Assembly (NCBI GenBank): GCA_964384205.1
Contig: CAYLKS010000001.1
Coordinates: 62,978-118,416 of the forward strand
Origin: CAYLKS01 sp964384205 [NCBI: uncultured bacterium]
Lineage (GTDB): Bacteria; JAGOEH01
DNA: 55,439 nt
Direction: 5' to 3'
Shown: piece by piece, positions 37,512 through 45,785 of the stretch
Numbering within the stretch: the stretch's first letter is position 1
Layout: each line of letters opens with the position of its first letter
Notes under the pieces: generated by a model
Seen by the model: the letters and a program-made list of their open reading frames with translations, nothing else
Told to the model about the DNA's origin: nothing
Databases searched by the model: none
Translations under genes and position numbers: made by a program

Positions 37512-39215
37512 TTAATCCTCCTTATCTGGATGATCTAATTGCTCTACAAAAAAAACCTTACCTTTTTCAATATTTTTAAACTCAAAATCTTTTGAAGCTG
37601 CTTTTACAATATTTTTCATATGATCCGCAATTCTTTCTACATTATCAATAAAATCCGTAAAATTCATAGCAAAAATCGGATCACATTTGCCACTCTGTAA
37701 CATACTAATAATATTTGATTTAACATCCTCTTGTAACTGATTAATTTTACCTTCAATCTCTATAACTTTAAACCTATTAATATCTTGAAATGTATTAATA
37801 TATTTAAGTGTGTTCTCATTCATTTCATTTAATAATTCTTTAACATGTTTAATCTGAATATTCAAATCTGGATAATCAATTTTATGCTCCAAAATTCTCT
37901 CAAAAATTTCCTTTAAATTTTCAGAATGATCACCAATTCTTTCAATATCATTTATAGAATGTAATAATGTAGGGATTTTATTATACTCATCTTCTTTTAA
38001 AGATTGCTCTGATATTTTAACTATATAAAACGTCAATTCCTTTTGTAAATGATCAATAGCATTTTCATACTCATCAACCTGCTTTAACAATTTTTTATCT
38101 TTATTAAGATAACCATCAATGGCTTTATTATAAGCTATATTTGATAATCTAAGCATGTCTTTAATTTCTTTAATAGTTTGTTCAATTGCAAGTTCAGGGG
38201 TCGTAAGCAAATTTTCAGATATATATTTAGGTTCTCCTATAAGCTCTTTTTCTTTTCCATCAAAAGGTAATGCTTTCATTGCAATTTTTTCCAGAACAGA
38301 AACAAATGGCAAAAATACAAGTGTATTTATAATATTAAAAACAGAATGAGAATTTGCAATATGGCGAGCAATATGCTCGGTATTAGGTGCCCCAGGAGTC
38401 AACCAATCAATAAAATGTGGATATATAGTAAGATAAGTCAAAACCCCAAAAATTGTTGCTCCAATGATATTAAACATCGTATGAACCAATGCCACTCTCT
38501 TAGAAGCTCTATCAGCAGCTAAAGATGCAAGCCATGCTGTAATTGTAGTTCCAATATTATCTCCCAATACTAAATAAATTGCTCCCTGCAATTCAATCAA
38601 TCCATTATTTGCCAAGGCGATTACAAGTCCAATAGAAGCAGAAGAACTTTGAATAATAACAGTGACAAGAGTACCGGCTAAAATTCCTAAAATAGGATTA
38701 TGGCTTAATGTTACAAAAAAATGTTTTGCAAGTTCTGAATGTCTCAATGGTTTCAAAGTAGAAGACATAATAGTAAGTCCCATAAACAATAAACCAAATC
38801 CTAAAATTACATGCCCCCACAGTTCCATTCTTCTACTTCGTTTAAAAAAAATCATAATAACACCGAGAATAATTATAGGATATGAATAATGGCCAATTTT
38901 AAATGCAATAATCTGAGCAGTTATGGTAGTGCCTATGTTTGCCCCCATAACAACACCAATTGCCTGACGAAGTGTCATAAGTCCTGCATTAACAAAACCT
39001 ACCAACATAACAGTAGTCGCACTACTACTTTGAATTATAGAAGTAACAAACGCTCCTACAAAAACCCCTCTCAAAGGAGTATTTGTCAATATTTTTAAAA
39101 TCCTTTTCATTTCATTACCAGCAACAACCTGCAAAGATTCAGACATTTTTTTCATACCATAAAGAAAAATAGCAAGTCCACCTAATACACCTATAATAAT
39201 ACCATTACCATGCAT
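37512..39215 (-). CDS. Na/Pi-cotransporter family protein with PhoU-like tail
   Basis: A 567-residue inner-membrane transporter of the NptA/YjbB group. Two inverted QSSSA repeats (FVTSIIQSSSATTV and LVTVIIQSSSASIG) are the substrate-site signatures of type II Na/phosphate cotransporters. MGANIGTTITA and LGDNIGTTITAWLA follow each. Residues ~340-550 are helical and PhoU-like (LLHSINDIERIGDHSENLKEI; NFTDFIDNVERIADHMKNI). It probably moves phosphate; direction is uncertain. The ribosome site is GGAG. It heads the operon that continues into porX. Confidence 0.9.
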   Translation of the reverse strand: MHGNGIIIGVLGGLAIFLYGMKKMSESLQVVAGNEMKRILKILTNTPLRGVFVGAFVTSIIQSSSATTVMLVGFVNAGLMTLRQAIGVVMGANIGTTITAQIIAFKIGHYSYPIIILGVIMIFFKRSRRMELWGHVILGFGLLFMGLTIMSSTLKPLRHSELAKHFFVTLSHNPILGILAGTLVTVIIQSSSASIGLVIALANNGLIELQGAIYLVLGDNIGTTITAWLASLAADRASKRVALVHTMFNIIGATIFGVLTYLTIYPHFIDWLTPGAPNTEHIARHIANSHSVFNIINTLVFLPFVSVLEKIAMKALPFDGKEKELIGEPKYISENLLTTPELAIEQTIKEIKDMLRLSNIAYNKAIDGYLNKDKKLLKQVDEYENAIDHLQKELTFYIVKISEQSLKEDEYNKIPTLLHSINDIERIGDHSENLKEIFERILEHKIDYPDLNIQIKHVKELLNEMNENTLKYINTFQDINRFKVIEIEGKINQLQEDVKSNIISMLQSGKCDPIFAMNFTDFIDNVERIADHMKNIVKAASKDFEFKNIEKGKVFFVEQLDHPDKED

Positions 39216-39646
39216 TAAATATTCTCCTTTTTTATAATTTTTTCTCTATTTCCATAAATAATAACTATGGATAATTTAATAAAATATAAAAAAATCTCAA
39301 GAGGAAAATTCTAAAAAATTAAATCATAAGAGAGAAAATATATTTCTGCTATTTTCAAATCATGTAAAACAAATTTGCAACAGGGGGTAAAGTGCTATTA
39401 CAATCAATATCTAAATATTTAAATATTCCACTTTATCACTTATCACAGACTTTATATTTTATGAAATCATCTATACATATATAAATTCAAATATGGTTTC
39501 AAATAATTATTTATCCTTATATTAAATTGATGGCTAACTTTCAAATAAAAGTATTAAGTTTAACTTTTTATTATATAAATTCTTTTTAAATAAAATGCAG
39601 ATAACATATTTTTTATCAAAATGGTACAAAATATATTTCTTCTAAT
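39216..39646. other. Gene-free AT-rich spacer upstream of the Na/Pi-porX operon
   Basis: About 430 bp with no supportable gene. It should contain the promoter of the minus-strand Na/Pi operon; a weak TTGAGA-N16-TAAATT candidate lies near 39280-39305. The right end is the terminator of the amino-sugar operon. Confidence 0.5.
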
Positions 39647-39686
39647 AAAAAAAAGGGTAAAAACTGAATAACCAGCTTTTACCCTT
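39647..39686 (-). terminator. Terminator of the amino-sugar operon
   Basis: On the minus strand the stem AAGGGTAAAA-CTG pairs with CAG-TTTTACCCTT (39653-39666 with 39673-39686, one mismatch), followed by an 8-T tract. It lies 28 nt beyond the ROK-kinase stop. Confidence 0.9.
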
Positions 39687-39714
39687 CAAATTATCAAAAA
39701 AATATAATACTAAA

Positions 39715-40680
39715 TTAATTTGTTAGACGATCAAAAGCCACAGCTGCAGAACCTATTATTCCTGCATCATTTTTAAATTTAGCCTGTACTATTTTAACAG
39801 CATCTACAGGTATGTAATAAGCTCTTTTTCTCATTTCAATTTCAGCAGGTTTTAAAATTAAATCACCAGCATTTGCAATACCACCACCAACTATAATTAA
39901 TTCCGGATTAAAAGCATTTACAAGCGTTGATAATCCAATCCCCAAATACTTACCAGTCTCAGCTAATACATCTATAGCTAATTGGTCCCCATCTAATGCT
40001 GCCATAGAAATCGCTTTTGGAGTAATTTCACCATTTTCTAAATAATCATTAATTTTAGTTGGAAATCTTTTTTGATTCATATATGTTTTAAACCTTGTAA
40101 TAATACCGTCTCTGGCAACATACCTTTCAAGACATCCATAATTTCCGCAAGGGCAATATAATCCTGATGGATCTATTGATATATGACCAATTTCACCAGC
40201 AGTAAATGAGGCGCCTCTATAAATATGCCCGTTTATAATAAACCCACCACCTACACCAGTGCCTAAGGTAAGCGCAATAATATGTTTATAACCTTTACCT
40301 GCTCCATAATAAAATTCTCCCAATGTCATTGCATTAACATCATTATCAAGGAATGTAGGTTTTCCAAGAAATTTTTCAACCGCTGGTGCAAGATCAAACT
40401 CTGATAAAATTGGAATATTTACAGATAATTCAATTCTGCCCTTCTCAGGATTAATCAATCCCGCAGACCCAATACCTGCTCCTTTAACATCATCAAAATT
40501 AATACCTGCTTTCTCAACAATTCGTTTACCATTGTCAGCCATTATTCTGGCAAATTCATCTTTAGTTTCTGCATCCTGTGGAGTTGTAAAGCTATCTTTT
40601 GCAATAATGTTTCCCTCTTTATCTACAACTCCAACTTTAATCTCAGTTCCACCTAAATCAAAACCAATGTAATAATTCAT
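39715..40680 (-). CDS. ROK-family sugar kinase (glucokinase-like)
   Basis: 321 residues, complete ROK kinase. DLGGTEIKVG (9-18) binds ATP phosphate, DNDVNAMTLGE carries the catalytic Asp, LGTGVGGG and AGEIGH are conserved, and CPCGNYGCLERY is the ROK zinc motif. It phosphorylates glucose or an amino sugar at C6. The start overlaps the ribosome region of the SIS gene (stop TAG immediately before ATG), so it is the last gene of a tight five-gene operon. In context I favour glucosamine or N-acetylglucosamine as substrate, but glucose cannot be excluded. Confidence 0.9.
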   Translation of the reverse strand: MNYYIGFDLGGTEIKVGVVDKEGNIIAKDSFTTPQDAETKDEFARIMADNGKRIVEKAGINFDDVKGAGIGSAGLINPEKGRIELSVNIPILSEFDLAPAVEKFLGKPTFLDNDVNAMTLGEFYYGAGKGYKHIIALTLGTGVGGGFIINGHIYRGASFTAGEIGHISIDPSGLYCPCGNYGCLERYVARDGIITRFKTYMNQKRFPTKINDYLENGEITPKAISMAALDGDQLAIDVLAETGKYLGIGLSTLVNAFNPELIIVGGGIANAGDLILKPAEIEMRKRAYYIPVDAVKIVQAKFKNDAGIIGSAAVAFDRLTN

Positions 40681-41691
40681 CTACTCCCCCTTATATTCAT
40701 TACCAACTTTTCGCGCTCTTTGTGGCTTATCTAAATTAATATCTTCGGCAATTCCTACCTCTACCAATAAATTCCAACAAGTCATAAGCTGCAAATATCC
40801 ATCAAAACATTGCATTGATGGTATCTTTATTGTTGGAAATAATGTATCCCTACTACTTATTGCAAAAACTTTCATTCCAACCCCATCAACCAATACTTCT
40901 TTAAACTTCTGTTCTTCTTCAGGAAACGGATCAATCACTATAACAGCCTCATCTGCGTTCATCACTTCCTCAATACCATGAACAGCATAAGTACCTTCTA
41001 AAAAATCTGACTTTTTTCTTGTAATCTCATTCGTTTTTAATGTGGCTTCTTCTGCAACTCCATTATTTCGTCCTGCAAAATATAAAACCGGAGCTTGTAC
41101 AAGATAATCTATAATATCTTTATCTATCTCTAAAGTCAATACCTCTTCTGCTTTTTTTGAAAATTCATCTAATAAATCTGATATATCATGCTTATTATAT
41201 GCTGCTATCACTTTATGATAAAATAATGCCTGCTCAATAACACTTTTCGTTGCAGCAACAGCATCTTCCTTACCACAATTTAAAACAAATTCATCATCTG
41301 ATAATTTCCCCAACGGAGTATTCTCAAAAGCCGTTAATGCAAATTGATATTTCGCTTTTTTCATCTTAAATAATGAAATTACTTCATTAGTCTTACCAGA
41401 ATTAGATGCTCCAAATAAAACATAATCTGACAAATTAAGTTCTGCTGCCTGCCTGCTCCCTTCTGTATGAGGGATAATATCAATTTTGTTTTTCAAAATA
41501 GTATAAATAGTATTTTTTGCTGGAAAAATTCGTGACGAACCTTCACCAGTAAAAAAAATCTTCTTTGTCTCTTTTAACTTTGCTAATAAATCAGATATAT
41601 CTTTGGTATGAAAATTTTTTATTATTGTTGGAGTCTCCATCATTTCCTTAACTAAAGCGAATTTGGAATATTTATTATCACTTAAATTCAT
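40681..41691 (-). CDS. SIS-domain sugar-phosphate isomerase/deaminase (GlmD/AgaS-like)
   Basis: 336 residues with two SIS domains, as in the isomerase half of GlmS. The first has FFTGEGSSRIFPAKN and SNSGKTNEVISL, binding phosphate; the second has LYFAGRNNGVAEEATLKTNEI. The glutaminase domain of GlmS is missing, so amide nitrogen transfer is not possible. Such stand-alone proteins deaminate/isomerise glucosamine-6-P to fructose-6-P or act on related ketosamines. It sits between PPi-PFK and the ROK kinase, which fits a GlcN-6-P to F-6-P step. AAGGAG ribosome site. Confidence 0.82.
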   Translation of the reverse strand: MNLSDNKYSKFALVKEMMETPTIIKNFHTKDISDLLAKLKETKKIFFTGEGSSRIFPAKNTIYTILKNKIDIIPHTEGSRQAAELNLSDYVLFGASNSGKTNEVISLFKMKKAKYQFALTAFENTPLGKLSDDEFVLNCGKEDAVAATKSVIEQALFYHKVIAAYNKHDISDLLDEFSKKAEEVLTLEIDKDIIDYLVQAPVLYFAGRNNGVAEEATLKTNEITRKKSDFLEGTYAVHGIEEVMNADEAVIVIDPFPEEEQKFKEVLVDGVGMKVFAISSRDTLFPTIKIPSMQCFDGYLQLMTCWNLLVEVGIAEDINLDKPQRARKVGNEYKGE

Positions 41692-41701
41692 AACACACTC
41701 C

Positions 41702-42901
41702 TTATTTTACAGGATAAAAATTTAATGTGGTATATTCTGGCATATCTCCAACCAGAGGCATTAAATATTCTTTGAAACTATCTTTTATTGTCAAATTATC
41801 CTTATCAATATATTCTAATGGCAATGGTTTTGTTTTTGCTGCAACGTCTCCCAACGGAATAGTTCCAATTTCAGTTGTATAAGGATTGTTACTCTTTCGA
41901 ATAATAGTTGTCATTAACCCGGTAGTCCCTTCGTCTGCCATTTTTACTGCATTATATCCAAGAGAAAATGCTTCCTCAATATCAAGTTCAACTGCTCTAT
42001 CAGCAGAACACATAGGTAATGATTCTGGTACTTGAAATTCTCCTCTAAAGTTAAATTTCTCACGAATCATTCTATGAAGCATCATCGCAGCAGATGTACC
42101 ACCCATGGCGCCAAATTCAATATTTGAAAAATCATCTTTCACCTGAGATGCAGAAACAGGAGTTCCATCTTCATAAGCAATACCTTCTCCGCAAATTACA
42201 GAAACATAACCATATTTTTTGTAAGCCTTTTCAAAAACTTCAAAAAACTTGTTTTTATCAAAAGGAATCTCTGGCACTAAAACAATATGCGGGGGGTCAT
42301 AATCATGCTTTTTTGCTGCAATAGCAGCTGCTGCAAGCCACCCTGCATCACGGCCAATAGTCTGATAAATAACAAACTGATCAACTTTCTGCATATCTCG
42401 TGCTAAAATTCCTCCCTGCAAAATTGATAATGCAACATATTTAGCTGCAGTTGGAAATCCCGGCGTATGATCTGTACCAAATAAATCATTATCCACAGTT
42501 TTAGGGCATCCCATCCCCTTTATCTCATAACCGTGGGAATTACAATAAGATTCCACCTGCTTAACATTTAACATCGTATCATTACCACCAATACCAAAAA
42601 AATATCTTATATTATATTTTTTAAAAATTTCAATTACATTAGGCATATCTTTATCACTTAATTTATATCTCGATGATCCCAAAGCACTCGATGGTGTTCG
42701 TTTCAATCCTTCAATAACAACATCAGATTCTTTTGTTAAATCTATAAAATTTTCATCAAGCAAACCAAGCATTCCCCATCTGGAACCATAAATATTCTCA
42801 ATATTGCCACTCTCTTTTGAAGCAGCTATAATCCCTGCAAGACTGGAATTAATAACTGTCGTAGGACCACCTGCCTGCACCACTAATGCATTACCCTTCA
42901 T
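41702..42901 (-). CDS. pfp: Pyrophosphate-dependent 6-phosphofructokinase
   Basis: 399 residues of the PFK family. GGPTTVINSSLAG opens the fold, GIGGNDTMLN is the phosphoryl-donor loop and GCPKTVDNDL carries the catalytic Asp. The lysine in PKTVDND (instead of the PGTIDND of ATP enzymes) and the GGND loop point to pyrophosphate as donor. It interconverts F-6-P and F-1,6-bisphosphate reversibly and is common in anaerobes. It overlaps the amidotransferase-like gene by 11 nt with AAGGAG ahead of its ATG. Its product links the operon to glycolysis. Confidence 0.88.
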   Translation of the reverse strand: MKGNALVVQAGGPTTVINSSLAGIIAASKESGNIENIYGSRWGMLGLLDENFIDLTKESDVVIEGLKRTPSSALGSSRYKLSDKDMPNVIEIFKKYNIRYFFGIGGNDTMLNVKQVESYCNSHGYEIKGMGCPKTVDNDLFGTDHTPGFPTAAKYVALSILQGGILARDMQKVDQFVIYQTIGRDAGWLAAAAIAAKKHDYDPPHIVLVPEIPFDKNKFFEVFEKAYKKYGYVSVICGEGIAYEDGTPVSASQVKDDFSNIEFGAMGGTSAAMMLHRMIREKFNFRGEFQVPESLPMCSADRAVELDIEEAFSLGYNAVKMADEGTTGLMTTIIRKSNNPYTTEIGTIPLGDVAAKTKPLPLEYIDKDNLTIKDSFKEYLMPLVGDMPEYTTLNFYPVK

Positions 42902-43667
42902 TTGAAACTCCTTTTATAGCTATATTTATGAGTTCTTTTACAAATTCAAAATAATAATTGCCTATCTCTATAAAAGTTCCATCAATAAAATCTATCCTTC
43001 TCCTTTTATCACCCCAATCAACCATACAGCCAATCCAATGCGGAGCAAGATCAAAAGCCAATGCAGTACTTCTACCTCCATAAACATCAGAAAAAACCAA
43101 TAAAGGATATTCCTCTTTTAATTCAAGCACATTATTAATAATATATATTTTACTACCTTCTAAAACAGTTACTGCATCTTCTTTAGGATAAAATTGATTA
43201 AAACCAACAATTATCGGAGGCATAGACCAATCGAGGTTCCTAAAAAAATTATCATTAATCAAATTAACTAAAATTCCCTGTCCAGCATTAACTCTATCAT
43301 CAGAATCTTTTAAAGTAACAGGCAAAACACTTTCAATATCTGTATTTTTGTACTCTATATTCAATCCTGTGAAAGATTCCCAACCACCAATCATCAACAA
43401 ATTCTTTCCGGACAAAACAAACTCTTTGAGCAAATTCAGCTGAGACTCGGAAAAATTTAACGCCGGATAATCACTCAAAATTATCAAATCATAATTAAGC
43501 TCTTCCAAAGAATTAAAATTAAATTTCTCATAAGAAGGAATATAATCAAAACTGTACCCTAAATTATATAATATAGCGCCTAAATAAATTGCTGCTAAAT
43601 TTATATCATCATCACCTGCATATAAAATTTTATATTTTGAATCAAATCTAAAACTTCTCAAATTCAA
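42891..43667 (-). CDS. Class-I glutamine-amidotransferase-like protein (no nucleophilic Cys)
   Basis: 258 residues resembling the GATase1-like (DUF1355) family: ILYAGDDDINLAAIYLGAIL, LIILSDYPALNFSESQ, LLMIGGWESFTG, VLPVTL and ALAFDLAPHWIGCMVDW. At the elbow where true amidotransferases have Cys the sequence is GGWESF, so glutamine hydrolysis is doubtful. Such proteins often accompany carbohydrate genes; a regulatory or binding role is possible. The start is a TTG at 43667 or two codons further in; GGGG just upstream is a weak ribosome site, so the exact start is uncertain. It is flanked tightly by the deacetylase and PPi-PFK. Confidence 0.65.
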   Translation of the reverse strand: MNLRSFRFDSKYKILYAGDDDINLAAIYLGAILYNLGYSFDYIPSYEKFNFNSLEELNYDLIILSDYPALNFSESQLNLLKEFVLSGKNLLMIGGWESFTGLNIEYKNTDIESVLPVTLKDSDDRVNAGQGILVNLINDNFFRNLDWSMPPIIVGFNQFYPKEDAVTVLEGSKIYIINNVLELKEEYPLLVFSDVYGGRSTALAFDLAPHWIGCMVDWGDKRRRIDFIDGTFIEIGNYYFEFVKELINIAIKGVSNEG

Positions 43668-43675
43668 AACCCCAT

Positions 43676-44479
43676 TTAGAACAATGAGATATAATTATTA
43701 GGATGATAAAAAGAATAACTTACAGGCTTAATAAATTCAAAAGGGCCGCCATCTCTTTGAGTTTCTACCAATTGAGCAATCTGTTCTTGAGATTTATACA
43801 TTCCAATTGCCTCTAATTTCTTTTCAAAGACATCCTGATCCGCAACAATTTTAATCTCAGGAGGCTCTGGAAAATCACAATAAACCTCAAATTCATACGC
43901 ATATGGCGTTCCTTTTAATGCAGGACCTAATTCCGGCCATATATTTCCAGCTGCATGAAACATAGAAATCAAAACTTCCTGATATACTATCTTATGATCC
44001 GGATGTAAATCCGCCCCAGTAGGAAAAAATAATCTCTTAGGCTGTACCTTTCTTAAATAATAAGTAAATGCATTCTGAAGTCCAGTATAACCTTCAATCT
44101 CTGGATCACCCTCTTTTGCCTTTCTTCTTCCAATATAAGAATTAGTATCACAATCTGGAAAATCCGCAAAAAACAAATGATCTTCAGAAAGACCCAATAA
44201 TTTATACGCATCAATAGTTTCCTGTCTTCTTATATCAATAATTTTATCCCTTTGCTCCAAATGACAATACCCCATTCTTCCATCTGTAGTTATCAAAACA
44301 TATACTTCTGCACCTTCTTTTAAACCTGCCTGCAATAACAAACCTGCTCCCAAAATAACATCATCATCATGAGGACCTATTAAAAGCCATTTTTCCTCCT
44401 CTTGTTTCCATGTGGAAAACAAGCCATCTAAATTATCAGCAATTCTCAAACCTTGCTTGGTTCGTCTGTAATACTTCAT
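43676..44479 (-). CDS. PIG-L family deacetylase
   Basis: A 267-residue zinc-dependent N-deacetylase of the LmbE/PIG-L fold: GPHDDDVILGAG (H37, D38-D40) and GADLHPDHKIVY (H159, D161, H162) supply metal ligands and base. The family removes acetyl from GlcNAc moieties (GlcNAc-PI, mycothiol precursors, diacetylchitobiose). As the first gene of an operon with a SIS isomerase, sugar kinase and PFK, a catabolic GlcNAc-sugar substrate is likely here. It has an AAAGGAGAGG ribosome site and a clear promoter. Confidence 0.87.
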   Translation of the reverse strand: MKYYRRTKQGLRIADNLDGLFSTWKQEEEKWLLIGPHDDDVILGAGLLLQAGLKEGAEVYVLITTDGRMGYCHLEQRDKIIDIRRQETIDAYKLLGLSEDHLFFADFPDCDTNSYIGRRKAKEGDPEIEGYTGLQNAFTYYLRKVQPKRLFFPTGADLHPDHKIVYQEVLISMFHAAGNIWPELGPALKGTPYAYEFEVYCDFPEPPEIKIVADQDVFEKKLEAIGMYKSQEQIAQLVETQRDGGPFEFIKPVSYSFYHPNNYISLF

Positions 44480-44792
44480 AGTCCTCTCCTTTGTTAATAT
44501 TTTATAATAGATTATACTTTTAATATGAAAATTATAATATTAAATAAAATTAAAGTCAATATTTTTTTATTTTATTAATCTTTTTAATTAATACAAAACT
44601 AAGCTTCAAATTCTTTAACTCCTCATTTTATGATATATATTATATACAAAAAAACTATATATTTTTTTAACAATTTTATCTTATTAATATTTTTATTATC
44701 TAAAAAATTTTTTTTAAAATAAAAAAAATTAAATTTCAGTTAAATAATAGTAGAAAATTTTTTCAAACTCAGGATCCTATTAAAAAATATAT
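44480..44792. other. Gene-free spacer between the kinase gene and the deacetylase operon
   Basis: About 313 bp, extremely AT-rich. It holds the deacetylase promoter (44531-44559). I see no hairpin terminator for the kinase gene ending at 44793 and no open frame of note. Confidence 0.6.
44531..44559 (-). promoter_or_regulatory. Promoter of the five-gene amino-sugar operon
   Basis: On the minus strand: TTGACT (44559-44554), 17 nt, TATAAT (44536-44531), about 50 nt before the ATG at 44479. Confidence 0.75.
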
Positions 44793-45785
44793 TTAATCTA
44801 TCTTTCCCAACGATCTTAGAATATCTTCTTTATTCAAATTAAAATAAAAATCATAAAAATTTATGTCTTTAGAAAAATCCATTACTCGGTTAAATAATTT
44901 TTTCTTAATAAATGGTGTAAAAATAACCTGAAAATGAATAAGGTTTTTTAAAATAAATTCTATTCCCCTAATTTTATCTATATCCTCCACAGATTTTAAC
45001 TTACAAATAGGACTTTGCTTCAAAAAAAATAAACTATCAATTTTATGACTCATGAAAAAGGACAAATTATCCACTATTCTATATTGATAAAATGGAGTAG
45101 GAACTGCCTCCCATCTATTATTTTTATTTAAGATAATAATAGCTTCATCATTAAAAGCATTTTCAATATCTAATAGTTGCGTTATTGTACTTTTACCAGC
45201 TCCAGAATTTCCACAAAAAATATATCCTTTATTATCTAAAATAACAAATGATGAATGTAATATAAAACCACCATTTAAAATAGTAGCAATAGATAAAATG
45301 AAAAAAAATATATTATCATCAATAATAAAATATTCTGGCTTTTTAGATAAAGAAAAAACTACAGCTTCTCTTCTTTCAATATTAAATATAACAGAAATTC
45401 CTGATTTATGAAAAAAAATAAACTCTCCCTTTAAAACATCAACTAATCCATTATTAAATAAAAAATTATAAAATGTATAAGGCAACAGGTCATTATAATT
45501 AGGCTCTTCAATTATAGAAACTCCTTTCGAATAAAACTCAGAAAGCTCATTTCTATATTTAATAATATCATATTTATTAAAAATTTTTTTATACTTAATA
45601 TCTAAATTTTCTTCCTTCTCAATAAAAACCTGGCATTTAATTATATTAAATCTACCATCACAAGAGCTGCATAAAAAATTTCTAATTTTAGGAGTAAAAG
45701 TAATATCTCTATTTGAAATAAATTCAATCGAAAATATATTATCTATATTAAAACAATACTTTATGGGCTGGTTCCTCCTGTACAT
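44793..45785 (-). CDS. HPr-kinase-like (HprK-related) P-loop kinase
   Basis: Up to 330 residues. The C-terminal half resembles the HPr Ser kinase fold: GGFILHSSFVIL precedes the Walker A GNSGAGKST (192-200), and FNDEAIII matches the HprK acidic NDE/SDD strand, followed by AVPTPFY. The N-terminal half has no match I know. HprK-like kinases occur in RiPP clusters (for example lasso-peptide tailoring kinases) and in orphan HPr-rel systems, where they phosphorylate Ser. It overlaps the Cys-repeat peptide gene by 25 nt. ATG at 45785 lacks a ribosome site; an AGGAGG lies inside the gene, 9 nt before an in-frame ATA at 45764, so the true start is uncertain. Confidence 0.75.
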   Translation of the reverse strand: MYRRNQPIKYCFNIDNIFSIEFISNRDITFTPKIRNFLCSSCDGRFNIIKCQVFIEKEENLDIKYKKIFNKYDIIKYRNELSEFYSKGVSIIEEPNYNDLLPYTFYNFLFNNGLVDVLKGEFIFFHKSGISVIFNIERREAVVFSLSKKPEYFIIDDNIFFFILSIATILNGGFILHSSFVILDNKGYIFCGNSGAGKSTITQLLDIENAFNDEAIIILNKNNRWEAVPTPFYQYRIVDNLSFFMSHKIDSLFFLKQSPICKLKSVEDIDKIRGIEFILKNLIHFQVIFTPFIKKKLFNRVMDFSKDINFYDFYFNLNKEDILRSLGKID

